A stretch of 64,000 nucleotides of DNA from Limonium bicolor (taxonomy: Eukaryota > Streptophyta > Magnoliopsida > Caryophyllales > Plumbaginaceae), in contig CM041776.1 in assembly GCA_023374045.1 (NCBI GenBank), positions 476,521,375 through 476,585,374 of the forward strand, written 5' to 3'. The first letter of the stretch is position 1. Every line of letters starts with the position of its first letter. The position numbers and the translations under genes are program-made. The notes under the pieces were generated by a model. It was not told the DNA's origin. It saw nothing but the letters and a program-made list of their open reading frames with translations, and did not search any database. Positions 46,852-57,770 of this stretch are shown piece by piece.

Positions 46852-48231
46852 ATGCTAAATGTTCAGATGTCAGGACGAGGCCAAGGCCGAGGTAGAGGCG
46901 AAGCCTCTGAAGGACCTGGCGCGCAGACGATTGTTGAGATCATCGCCGCCACGGTAGCGTAGATGCTACCACAAGTAATCAATGCGATGCAACAAAACCA
47001 ACAAAAACCAAACGGGGTCAATCCCTCCCCCTCCACCGAGAGAAGCCAACTGGGTAAAAGCTGTAGCGGAACTCCGCCCTCCTTGCTTTAGGGGCGAGAG
47101 TGATCCGGCTAAGCTAGAAGCCTATATCTCCGAGATGGAGACGGCGTTCGAAACCCTCGAAGCTCCTGCTGGAGTTCGAGTTAGAGTTGCAGCCTACTAT
47201 CTGAAGAGATGCAGCCATGGATTGGTGGAAGCTAGTCAAGCATGAGCACGTCAACGACCCTACTTTCGACTGGGAATCCTTCGCATCTCTCCTCCATTCC
47301 AAGTATTACCCGGAACATGTCAAGACCAAGAAAAGGCTAGAGCTGGATGCCTTGAAAATGACAGAGAAGATGTCTGTCGATGAATACTACAGAACCTTCA
47401 CTTCTATCGTCCGTTTTCTACCCGATCTAGGATACACCGGCCAGGTGTTGGTCGATCACTTCTATGGCGGTCTGAGCCTTCGCCTTCGGTACGGTATGTG
47501 CTACACACGATTTACCTCCCTTCAGGAGTGTTATCACGCGGCTTCTCGTGTTGAGATCACTTGCCAACTTCGGGATGAAGAAACCGCGCTAAAGCGCAAG
47601 GCTAACAATAAGAACACAAGTGCTGAGGAGCAGAACCAGGGTAAAAGCTGAAAAAAGAAGAAAGGGAAATTCTTTCATCAAACTCAAAAGAACTTCCCAA
47701 GTGAGAGCAGTGCCCATGCTGAGCAGGGCAAACCAGTTGAGCTGCTTCAGCTTGGTTCATCTGCACCGGTGGCTAACCAGTTGGTTCACACCCACCTAAG
47801 GGTAAACTTCTACTCCTCATTCGTATTCGTACAAGTATAACATCTAGTATATCCACGCACACATGTGCTGACCCTCTAAACCTTAGGTTCTGGCTCCGGT
47901 TTCCCCAAAACCTTCTCCGACGGCCGCACCTATGTGTGCAGGAAGTGCAACCAACACCATCCCGACAAGGACTGCTATGGGAGAGAAATAAAGTGCTACA
48001 ACTGCCAGAAACCGGGACATACAACTAATAAATGCCCAGAGAATGCCAAGCCGAAAGGGAACTTCCAAAGCTACAAGCAGAGGGAAGGCAAGGAGGTTGC
48101 ATCTGGCGATGCACCGACCCAGCAGGCACCACAGGGACAGGGATCCCGGGGTCCTCAGAGGGGTGCACCTCAGAGGTAGCCTGCCTTGCATATCATAGAC
48201 CGAGACGAGTCCGGTTCTAAGTCCGGCCCAG
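46852..48231 (+). pseudogene. Family A gag (right outer copy)
   Basis: Mirror of the left outer gag. The N-terminal frame is broken (a TAG near 46960, and indels near 47000 and 47205). The capsid at 47217-47651 is open through 'YTRFTSLQECYHAASRVEIT'. The knuckles at 47934-48060 have 'CRKCNQHHPDKDC' and 'CYNCQKPGHTTNKC'. A TAG follows 'RGAPQR' at 48177. Introns correspond to 47802-47886 and 48232-48384. It precedes a truncated AlkB. Confidence 0.83.
47802..47886 (+). other. Putative gag intron 1 (right outer)
   Basis: Same ends as 37432-37516, 85 bp. The downstream exon here has four C's (TTCCCC), giving the continuous 'SGSGFPKTFSDGRTYVCRKC' frame. Confidence 0.5.
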
Positions 48232-48384
48232 GTAATAATCTTAACCTTGAATCCTTGAGAAGCATCTCTAAGTATTGGAGTATTCGTTTGAATGAATGCA
48301 TGAATAAATAATTGAAGTATGTATGGAGCATGAAATGAAGTAGTTGAAACTAGTACTCACCGTAGATAAAATTTATAACCATAG
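48232..48384 (+). other. Putative gag-AlkB intron (right outer)
   Basis: Donor CCCAG|GTAATA kept; the acceptor is ACCATAG, weaker than CCACAG, and the first exon bases carry small deletions. 153 bp. Confidence 0.5.
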
Positions 48385-48782
48385 GAATTAGACCTGCTAT
48401 CCAATACCATGAAAGAATCAAGAAGAGATCGACATCACCTCACACCACTACCCCAGTGAGCAGTGTCAGGTCATCCGACCAGGTATGATTTTATTAAGGG
48501 GATACCTGACACCCGAAGCACAAATCTCAATTATTCGATGATGCAACGAACTAGGAACGGGTCCAGGTGGATTTTATACACCCGAATTCCCCAGTGGAGC
48601 GAAGATGAGGCTGAAAATGATGTTCTTGGGAAAGGACTGGAATCCTTATACCAATACATACCAAGAGAACACGAACATCAGACGGAGCAATGCCACCGAC
48701 AATACCCCCAGAGTTTCAAACACTTGTCACACAATCAGTAGAACTTGCACAACAATGCGAACATGATCCGATCCTCGCAATT
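48385..48782 (+). pseudogene. AlkB-like domain, truncated by family C insertion (right outer)
   Basis: N-terminal 90 or so residues ('GYLTPEAQISIIR', 'LKMMFLGKDWNPY'), then cut at 48782 by the family C LTR, before H118/D120. Small indels near 48655-48670 break the frame. It mirrors 535-905. Confidence 0.78.
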
Positions 48783-48879
48783 TGTAACACCCCAACAACA
48801 CACTAACAACACACTTAACAACACCTTGCAGCGGAAATCACATCTCACAACATAACTTAACTCCTTGGTGTTACACGCC

Positions 48880-48901
48880 GTTAGCCACCCACGTGGCTAA
48901 C
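48880..48901 (-). repeat. Conserved LTR-end hairpin, family C (right)
   Basis: GTTAGCC/GGCTAAC, perfect 7-bp stem with a loop region containing CACGTG. It aligns with A and B hairpins that have different paired stems. Confidence 0.7.
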
Positions 48902-50652
48902 AAGGCTAACATACATACATTGTACCGGTCTGATGGACTAAACTCCCGAGCAACTACACATAAATCCCGTTCCATGTCCAACGATCATTATACACTTACA
49001 TTACAATGTACCGAGTATCTTCCAACTAACGCCGATACAAATTCGGTCTTACTACACCTACAATACATCCACAATTCTCATGACTACCATGTACAAATAA
49101 CTACCCCGTCCTACTCTCGAACGGCTTCCAGCTCCTTGTACCTGAAATAGAAAAGGAAGAAAAGGGTGGCCCCCAAGGGGCTCAGTACCTTTGCTGGTAT
49201 GGTAATCCCGCAGCCCGCATGCTACCGGGCCACGCACAACTAATTGTCGTCTTAGCATGCGGTTGATTTTATTTAAAACATGCACACATTACACACATAC
49301 ATCATGCTTAAAAGCACACATCCGTTAACAGAACACAAACTCAAGGTTAGAACACACAACATAACAACACATTTCACTTAATAACCGACACAAACTTAAT
49401 TCCATTCTTCTTAGAGAACATAAACTTTACTTGGGGAGTGGGGGGTGATATAAGCCCGAGCACAACATACATACATTTTCTTTACTTAGGTGTGGCGGCC
49501 TCATATAGGACCGATCTCACCTTACACAATTTCCCCCTAGCTCCAATAATGATGAGGTAGGTAAGCCTTGGTTAAGCTTGTGGGTGGTTGTAATTCAAGG
49601 AGGAAAAACAACCGTAACATAATAAAGAGGGAGTTGAAGCGAACTTAGGCATCAACACCCTACCAACATTACACATAATTTCCCTTCTAGCCGATGTGGA
49701 GGTCGGGTAGGTAAGCTTTGGCTAAGCTAGTGGGAGGTCGAACATCCAAGAAGGATAAACAACCCTAACATAACAGAGTGGGAGTTAATTCACATATATA
49801 CATCAACTCCCAAACAACACGCGCGACCGGAACGACCGGATTCCTCACCATACAACAATATTATTAGTTAAGGTTCCTTCATGGAACTTATCACATACAT
49901 ACCTCACAAAGTGTTACTAACTCGGTTAGACACATCAGGGAAAATCACATCCCATTTCAACAACACGGATAACAGTATCCAATAACAACAACATACTGAA
50001 CAAGTCACATACATCACACAAAGTCACAACATACACTAACGCACGGATAGCCGTAGTTAGAACGTTCCCGTGGGTTGGGACATTTATTCTGAATACCGAT
50101 CTCTTATGTGAACCTAAGGTCGGTTAACTATTATTTAACACATAATTAAGGTTAAGCGGTATCAGAATTAATTACGCCACAATAATGAATTACTATAAAC
50201 TCGTTTCATGCTTTATCTTGCAAGGTGGAAAACACACAGAAAAACACATTGGCATACAAGCCGGTGTAATCCGGTAGGACACAGGTTGCAAGAAAACCAT
50301 ACCTTACACCATGGGTTACTCTACCGTGTTCCCGAGGATTTACTCCAACGCGTCACCTCACGCTCCCCGGGTAGTGTTCCAACAACTGGTATTATTTCAA
50401 ATGTTTCCATTAACATCAAAATCTTACGGTACGTAAATTTCTATTACTCCATACTTAACCCGTTATCCCGTTGTTTCGGTTTAACTTTGTGTACTTAAAC
50501 TCACAACTTTCTCACATCCACCCTAACACTTTTTACACCTTCTAGGGCCTTTAAAACTCACCAAACAAGGCCTAATCAACATCTAAAACCATTACCATTC
50601 ACTTCCCCATCAAAACAACACTTTAAAACACATTCTGGTAAGTTTTTAGCAT

Positions 50653-50757
50653 GGTCCGGGTTTGTGTCCGGGGTTACAAACCCGGACCAACCACGGATTT
50701 CACTTTCTGGACAATTTTTCATGTGGTCCGGGTTTACAAACCCGGACACCCCCTGGG
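50653..50757. repeat. GC-rich hairpins in family C LTR
   Basis: GGTCCGGGTTTGT...ACAAACCCGGACC (13-bp perfect stem, 50653-50688) and GTCCGGGTTT/AAACCCGGAC (50735-50757). A third (57788-57823) lies beyond the Athila-like insertion, so the insertion split a hairpin cluster. Confidence 0.8.
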
Positions 50758-50766
50758 ATGGTCTTC

Positions 50767-52350
50767 TGCTAATGTAGATTTTAGTAGGTTAAATATATAC
50801 TTTTATGTACAAGAGAGTAAACCGAACATAGGAAAAGAATCAAGAATGTGCTGGGTATGAACCACCCGGCACCCTGCACGGCAGTGAATAAATATGAAAG
50901 AAAACCTACTCAATCTATACGGGTAGCAAAAAAAAACCCGGTCAAAAGTAGCAGGGAAGCAAATTAAGACCAAGCAAGTCGAACCCTAGGGACTTGAATA
51001 CAAAATTAGTCCTAGCCTTGGTAATTACTAAGTAAAGAGGGGGAAAAAGGTGTATAAGTATTTCTAAACTAACTAAACTAATTATTCACAACGAACTAAC
51101 CTTGATTAGAGTCAATTAACAATGTAAGAACTCATATGATCACGGATCAAAAGTGGCAAGTCTCGAAAAGGATTCTCTTTCTCGCAAAATGTATATGCCG
51201 GGTTTGATGCCGGCCACATTATACCCGGCGCATTCAAAAACTTTGAATGTGCCGGACATATTCCACCCGGCAGTCAGTCAGTCGGCATCGTACATTCGTA
51301 AATAATTTTCCAGTTTCAATTATGACAAAAGGAACTCATTATCCTTATTCGCATCGTGCATAAATAATGCCGCGAATACGAACAGAACAATGGGAAATAA
51401 GAGAAACAATCCTAAATCTTAGCATTTGTTGCCTACTCTCAAGGCAACAATATTAAAGATTACCAAAGTCATAACCTATTCTACTCTTGCTGTTGAAGCC
51501 TTAAATAGAACTTTGTGATGATAGAACAAGAGAAAATTCTTGTTCTATTGATAAGGAGATTAAAACTCGGGTTAAGAAACTTGAGAATTCCATTAATGAT
51601 CAAAGAGTGTTTTACAATGCAATCAATCTAATCAAAGCAACCAAAGAGTCTACCAAACCAACCAGAACATTTGAGAGAAGATAAAGGAGGATCAAGAGTA
51701 CAACTTGATGAGAATTCCCTTAAACTCGCTAATGTCTTCTTTCTTCAGGTTGGATTCGCACAGCGCTTCCTTGGTAGTAGTTCGTCGCGAATTTGAGAGA
51801 TTTTTGGTGTAAAGTAATATGAATGAAGTGTCCTCCAAGTGCAGACTCTCGACCCTTTTATAGACTTGAAAATCCTCAGATGCCGGGTCCCATGCCGGGT
51901 ACAAGTTAACCGGCATGTGAATAAAACACGTGCTTCCCAATAACGGTCGCGAAAACCGTCTGGCGTGAAAAGTCACATATGCCGGATAGAGAATATCCGG
52001 CACCTTGTCCGGCTTGAGTATTTACTAACGGTAAATAACCGTTTAGCATTTGGCGAATAGGCGCGACGTTTGCTTATGTCGGATGGATCACACCCGGCAA
52101 ACATGCCCGGCCTGATCTTCTTCCTGAAGCGTACTGATGCCGGGGCAGAAGTAACCCGGCTCTACATCCGGCATTGCTTGGTTTTTGATGCAGAACTTGC
52201 TCCTTGCATAGAAAACACTCAATGCATTAGTCTGAACATATAAAATGGCTTTTTATGCAAATTAATGTAAATACTACCTATTATAACCTTATTTTAACTA
52301 ATAATACCATAAATCTAGCTTATAACATATGATAAGTCTACGGCTTATCA
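50767..52350 (-). repeat. Athila-like 3' LTR
   Basis: Direct repeat of 56202-57765. Rich in short inverted motifs of the type GCCGGGT...ACCCGGC (for example 50840-50880, 51190-51280, 51890-51920, 52080-52175). Confidence 0.9.
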
Positions 52351-53383
52351 GGCCCTACACTTACATGGTGCTAGTCCTCGAGCAAAATTAAATCAGAAAA
52401 GAGTAACTACTTGTGCACAAAACAAATAAACTCTAGAATGACAATGAGTTATTCCTTTTCTAACTACTTGACTCTTACTCAAAGCATCACTTAGTCTTCT
52501 CGTTCTATCAATAATCTAAAGTGGGTAAAAAGTAAAACATTCAATCTCAAAAATGGAATCAACGACTCATGGGCTATTTTGCATAGGGGAATTTTGTATC
52601 TCTCCTTCTTCCGGTTTCCAACATCCAGCTCTATTTTCAAGAGTTTCTGAATGTGGCCAAGACTCTCATCAATGGTTTTGAATGGTTCAGCCCTATTTTC
52701 AAGGGGTTCTGAATCTAACCATGATTTTTTTTTTTCATTTAAAGAACGGGGAATTTAGGAGAAAAACAAAAGGAAAAACTCTCAATTTTTGCTTTTATTT
52801 TGAGGGCAATCTTGCAACCTCATAATGCTTCATGTATATTCTTTTTGGAAGAGATTTCTTCTTTTTTTCTTTCTTTTTTGAAGCTTTTTTCTTCTTCTTT
52901 TCATCACCCTTTCTAAGATATTCACCCATAAGAATTGAACTATTTTGAAAAGGAAAAAAAGTATATTACAAAAGTAGATCAAGGACAAAAGTAGAAGTAA
53001 GATCATATACTCATGTTAACAGAAGGAATCACGAAGTGAGAAAATAATATCTAAAGGTCATTAGAAAGCTTACCTCTTGAGAGAACAAAATTTAGCCTTC
53101 CCTAATGTCAACTTAGTCAAAGACATACAAAAAGCTGAGTAGAAGGTAATAAACTTTAAACTTATATATTGTATAAAACTAGACATGCTATATAAAATGC
53201 TTTTATTTGAAAACTAATTTATAAAATCTTTTTTTTTTTATTTTTCAAAAGGGGGGTCCCCCTGCCCTACACTAGGTAGGAACACGGTCCCCAGTGTTCG
53301 AGAGAATTAAATAGACAAGAAACTGAAGGAAAGAGAAAGAACAATAAATACTCCCCATAATGGCAGATGCCCTACACTTGGGT
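52351..53383 (-). other. Athila-like 3' internal noncoding region
   Basis: AT-rich with poly-T stretches. The expected PPT beside the 3' LTR is weak (sense AAGTGTAGGGCC at 52351-52362). No envelope-like ORF as in full Athila elements. Confidence 0.5.
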
Positions 53384-53698
53384 TTAGCCGTGGGCTTCAT
53401 GTGTTGACGGGGGAAGTTGTTGAGGGAGAAGGCATAATGAAGTCATCGAGGGTAGTGGCCTGGACTGTGGCAGGCTTACTGCATAAAATTCTTCAAGCGA
53501 GACCATTGACTTTAGGTGTTCACCTTTTTCATTTGCAACTTCGAAGGCACCTGATGCGTTCATGGCAGTGATGGTGAAAGGCCAGACCAATGCGATTTAA
53601 ACTTCCCGGGAAAGAGTCGTAGGCGGGAGTTGTTGTAAAGGAGGACTTGATCATCGATTTGAAAGTGGCGCGGAAGAATGACTTGATCATGCCACTTC
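53384..53698 (-). pseudogene. Athila-like integrase C-terminal part, frameshifted
   Basis: Reads '[28 protein letters not shown]', a weak match to the integrase C-terminal region ('GPFTV...' type) of this clade, in a different frame from the main ORF. Confidence 0.55.
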
Positions 53699-55255
53699 TT
53701 AGTTCTCTCTTTGTATAGGTTGGCATTCTCGTAAGCGCTGTGGCGTAACTCCTCGAGTTGGAGAGCTGGAAATTTCTTTGATGCCAGCAGCTTTTATATC
53801 AAAATTGAGAGACTTTAATGCCCAATAAGCTTTGTGTTCAAGCTCTACTGGTAGATGACATGCTTTTCCAAATACCAGACGGAAAGGAGTGGTTCCAATA
53901 GGAGTTTTGAAGGCAGTCCTATAGGCCCACAAAGCATCGTCGAGCTTTTGTGACCAATCTCGCCGAGATGAACAGACTGTTTTCTGTAAAATCCATTTTA
54001 ACTCCCGGTTGGAGACTTCGGCCTGTCCATTGCTTTGTGGATGATAGGGAAGTGCTACTTTGTGATGAACTCCATATTTATGTAGTAGGGCATCAAATTG
54101 GCGGTTGCAGAAATGGGAACCACCATCAGAAATGATTGCCCGGGGCACCCCGAATCTGGTGAAAATATTTCTCTTTAAAAACTTCAGTACTGTTTTGGCA
54201 TCTACAGAAGCACATGAGATTGCTTCCACCCACTTTGAAACATAACCCACAGCGACTAATATGTACTGATGGCCTTGGGATGAAGGGAATGGACCCATGA
54301 AATCAATGCCCCAAACATCGAACAACTCTACTTCCAGGATGTTGTTCAAGGGCATCTCGTGTCGTCTTGAGATATTTCCCATCCGTTGGCAACTGTCACA
54401 CTGTGAGACAAATTTGTGAGCGTCCTTATGTAATGTAGGCCAAAACAAACCTGACTCTAGAACTTTCGCAGCCGTCCGTGTGGAACCATGATGTCCTCCA
54501 GCCTCTTTAGAGTGACACATGAAGAGAACTGAAGTAGCCTCATTTTCAGGGATACACCTCCGGATGACCCCATCAGCACATACCTTGAAAAGGTAAGGGT
54601 CATCCCAGAAGAAGTGCTTGATCTGGGAGAGTTGTTCCTTGGTGAGACCATGGTGGGGACAAGTCAGAAGTAAACCCTTGAATCTATCCCACGTCTCGCC
54701 GATGTTCTCTGAGCCTGGTTGCCTGAAGTTATAAATTTCAGCAATCATCTCTAAGGTTCGGCTTGGGGGTAAGAATTTGTCATGGAATTTAGTGGCCATG
54801 TCGTCCCATGTGTGAATAATTTGTGGGGAGATGCTATGGTACCACTTACTTGCCATCCCTGTAAGGCTGTGAGGAAATAGGGAGAGTCTAGCGTATTCAA
54901 GAACCGTATCTTTGGAAGTAAGGCTATTTACGTGTTGGAGGAATTTTGTAATGTGGAGTAAGGCTTCATCAGGATTAGTTCCATCAAACATTCCTAACTC
55001 TTTCACACAACGGATTTGATGATATGGCTTTAATTTCTGCCATTCCTCATAATCTGCTTGGGAAAGAGCGGGAAGGCTTATGGCGGGTTGTTGACCTTGG
55101 TTGGAAGGCCGGTTAATGTTCCTAACGGTTGCAGGTATAGCAGCCATGGTATGGTGATTTCTTTGCTGTCTTTGTAGGTAATGGAATGTCCTTTCTATTT
55201 CTGGAATGTAATTGATGAGAGTTTCAGGGAGACTGAGTGATCGTGTGAGTGGCAT
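53699..55255 (-). CDS. Gag-integrase fusion ORF (Athila-like element, 518 codons)
   Basis: One uninterrupted frame. Residues 1 to about 220 are Gag ('[21 protein letters not shown]', '[11 protein letters not shown]', 'FLPPSRT', '[18 protein letters not shown]'). From about '[19 protein letters not shown]' it is integrase: zinc module H-H-C-C ('[11 protein letters not shown]...CDSCQRMG'), then core Asp in '[12 protein letters not shown]', Asp in '[12 protein letters not shown]', and Glu in '[12 protein letters not shown]'. The nucleocapsid, protease, RT and RNase H between them are absent. The junction keeps frame. A fusion by deletion is the simplest reading; whether it is expressed is unknown. 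Confidence 0.85.
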   Translation of the reverse strand: MPLTRSLSLPETLINYIPEIERTFHYLQRQQRNHHTMAAIPATVRNINRPSNQGQQPAISLPALSQADYEEWQKLKPYHQIRCVKELGMFDGTNPDEALLHITKFLQHVNSLTSKDTVLEYARLSLFPHSLTGMASKWYHSISPQIIHTWDDMATKFHDKFLPPSRTLEMIAEIYNFRQPGSENIGETWDRFKGLLLTCPHHGLTKEQLSQIKHFFWDDPYLFKVCADGVIRRCIPENEATSVLFMCHSKEAGGHHGSTRTAAKVLESGLFWPTLHKDAHKFVSQCDSCQRMGNISRRHEMPLNNILEVELFDVWGIDFMGPFPSSQGHQYILVAVGYVSKWVEAISCASVDAKTVLKFLKRNIFTRFGVPRAIISDGGSHFCNRQFDALLHKYGVHHKVALPYHPQSNGQAEVSNRELKWILQKTVCSSRRDWSQKLDDALWAYRTAFKTPIGTTPFRLVFGKACHLPVELEHKAYWALKSLNFDIKAAGIKEISSSPTRGVTPQRLRECQPIQREN

Positions 55256-56180
55256 TCACTTTTAGAAGAACAAGTACCTAAAAGATAACAAAGAAAATAT
55301 TTTTAAGTAATATGAAAATAGCATGTAATCACTAATATATGCTTTTATTCAATATATAATATCATTGTCATTACATATCATATAAAAGACAAAATAACTA
55401 AAAGAAATATATAAAAGAGACTAAAGTACATTAAAAGACAGCCCTAAACCTAGTGCGCCTAATTCTACTAGTAAAGATAGCATAGGAGGGGGGCCTTCGG
55501 TGAACCCTATTGGTGAAGATACCCATATGAGGGAATCTCCGCCTAAGTTCATCCACGGGCAGAACCCTCATGCGTGCCGTAGTCCTAAGGCGGTGATAAG
55601 CAAGGGCGGGTCTCAACTTCTTCCTCTTAATAAATATTTCTACCCCTGTACGGGGGTAGAGTTCATTAACACATAAATATGCAGAAAATGGAAAAGATTG
55701 GACTCCCCACATTGTAACTTTGCCATCCAAATGTTTCTAGGCATCCTGAGTACAAAGTTTGGACAAAGGTGAGATAATTATAAGAGGAAGGAATTCATAT
55801 ATATATGTAGAAAAATAAAAATAATGCTAAGTTTAACTTAGCCGGGTACCGTGCTGGGTAGGAAGTGTTCGGCGTCAGACTTCCTCCGAACGTGCCGGGC
55901 ATACTCACACGGCATTATACACAGCACGTTAAAAGTAGCGAAAACACAAATAACATTCAAACAACAATAGTCGGGAATAAATTAACAATTTTGTAGAATA
56001 GGCCGGGTACAATGCCGGGAGTCTACTATCCGGCACAGACTTCCTCTGGTTTTGCCGGGTAATATACATCCGGCACTAAATCCGGCACATTCAACAATTG
56101 TAAGACAACATAAAAAAAAATAAAGAATGAAAGAATATAATATGGCAATTACCAAGTTAAGGACTTGGACTAATTCCAAG
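55256..56180 (-). other. Athila-like 5' leader
   Basis: Noncoding region between PBS and gag ATG, with GCCGGGT-type inverted motifs (55845-55915, 55999-56095). A short frame at 55431-55730 is unsupported. Confidence 0.5.
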
Positions 56181-56198
56181 TCCCCGGCAACGGAGCCA
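56181..56198 (-). other. Primer binding site, Athila type
   Basis: Minus strand TGGCTCCGTTGCCGGGGA, close to the tRNA-Asp-complementary PBS of Athila elements, a few bases from the LTR end at 56202. Confidence 0.8.
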
Positions 56199-56201
56199 TT
56201 T

Positions 56202-57765
56202 TGCTAATGTAGATTTTAGTAGGTTAAATATATACTTTTATGTACAAGAGAGTAAACAGAACATAGGAAAAGAATCAAGAATGTGCCGGGTATGAACCAC
56301 CCGGCACCCTGCACGGCAGTGAATAAAAATGAAAGAAAACCTACTCAATCTATACGGGTAGCAAACAAAAACCCGGTCAAAAGTAGCAGGGAAGCAAATT
56401 AAGACCAAGCAAGTCGAACCCTAGGGACTTGAATACAAAATTAGTCCTAGCCTTGGTAATTACTAAGTAAAGAGGGGGAAAAAGGTGTATAAGTATTTCT
56501 AAACTAACTAAACTAATTATTCACAACGAACTAACCTTGATTTGAGTCAATTAACAATGTAAGAACTCATATGATCACGGATCAAAAGTGGCAAGTCTCG
56601 AAAAGGATTCTCTTTCTCGCAAAATGTATATGCCGGGTTTGATGCCGGCCACATTATACCCGGCGCATTCAAAAACTTTGAATGTGCCGGACATATTCCA
56701 CCCGGCAGTCAGTCCGGCATCGTACATTTCGTAATAATTTTTTCCAGTTTCAATTATGACAAAAGGAACTCATATCCTTATTCGCATCGTGCATAATAAT
56801 GCCGCGAATACGAACAGAACAATGGGAATAGAGAAACAATCCTAATCTTAGCATTTGTTGCCTACTTCTCAGGCAACAATATTAAAGATTACCAAAGTCC
56901 TAACCTATTCTACTCTGCTGTTGAAGCTTAAATAGAACTTTGTGATGATAGAACAAGAGAAAATTCTTGTTCTATTGATAAGGAGATTAAAACTCGGGTT
57001 AAGAACTTGAGAATTCCATTAATGATCAAAGAGTGTTTTACAATGCAATCATCTAATCAAAGCAACCAAAGAGTCTACCAAAACCAACCAGAACATTTGA
57101 GAGAATATAAGGAGGATCAAGAGTACAACTTGATGAGAATTCCCTTAAACTCGCTAATGTCTTCTTTCTTCAGGTTGGATTCGCAGCGCTTCCTTGGCAG
57201 TAGTTCGTCGCGAATTTGAGAGATTTTTGGTGTAAAGTAATATAATGAATGTCCTCCAAGTGCAGACTCTCGGCCCTTTATAGACTTGAAAATCCTCAGA
57301 TGCCGGGTCCCATGCCGGGTACAAGTTAACCGGCATGTGAATAAAACAACGTGCTTCCCAATACGTCGAAAACCGTCTGGCGCGAAAAGTCACATATGCC
57401 GGATAGAGAATATCCGGCACCTTGTCCGGCTCTGAGTATTTACTAACGGTAATAACCGTTTAGCATTTGGCGAATAGGCGCGACGTTTGCTTATGTCGGA
57501 TGGATCACACCCGGCAACATGCCCGGCCTGATCTTCTTCCTGAAGCGTACTGATGCCGGGCAGAAGTAACCCGGCTCTACATCCGGCATTGCTTGGTTTT
57601 TGATGCAGAACTTTCTCCTTGCATAGAAAACACTCAATGCATTAGTCTGAACATATAAAATGGCTTTTTATGCAAATTAATGTAAATACTACCTATTATA
57701 ACCTTATTTTAACTAATAATACCATAAATCTAGCTTATAACATATGATAAGTCTACGGCTTATCA
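56202..57765 (-). repeat. Athila-like 5' LTR
   Basis: Near copy of 50767-52350, followed by the TCTTC target duplication. Confidence 0.9.
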
Positions 57766-57770
57766 TCTTC

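Larger units (their letters stand above)
30526..49309. repeat. Right arm of the giant inverted repeat
   Basis: This is the mirror image of 1-26087, with the same order of LINE, LTR, gag-AlkB-pol, LTR, gag-AlkB and foreign LTR end. Against the left arm it lacks the 7 kb family B insertion and about 0.4 kb of its inner LTR (near 35850-35870), and differs by scattered one-base indels and substitutions. The 17-base G/C run of the LINE (24262-24278 and 32335-32351) has the same length in both arms, which suggests very recent duplication, gene conversion or an assembly duplicate. Confidence 0.85.
48783..50766 (-). mobile_element. Family C 3' LTR, first piece
   Basis: On the minus strand this is the LTR end (...GGGGTGTTACA at 48783). 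With 57771-59970 it makes a 4.2 kb LTR interrupted by the Athila-like element. It contains the hairpin at 48880-48901, the CCCCCAAGGGGCTCAG block near 49171, and two perfect GC-rich hairpins (50653-50688 and 50735-50757). No convincing ORF. It is inserted in AlkB of a family A element. Confidence 0.85.
50767..57765 (-). mobile_element. Athila-like Ty3/gypsy element, internally deleted, nested in family C LTR
   Basis: 7.0 kb on the minus strand. LTRs at 56202-57765 (5', 1564 bp) and 50767-52350 (3', 1584 bp), TGATAAGCC...TTAGCA. Perfect 5-bp target duplication TCTTC (50762-50766 and 57766-57770). PBS matches the Athila/tRNA-Asp type (56181-56198). The internal region is only 3.85 kb and lacks protease, RT and RNase H. 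The LTRs are nearly identical apart from small indels, so insertion looks recent relative to family C. Confidence 0.9.

Noticed and set aside
53399..53726. A complete Athila pol or env
   Set aside because: Only the integrase tail is readable; RT, RNase H and env-like parts are not present in the element.
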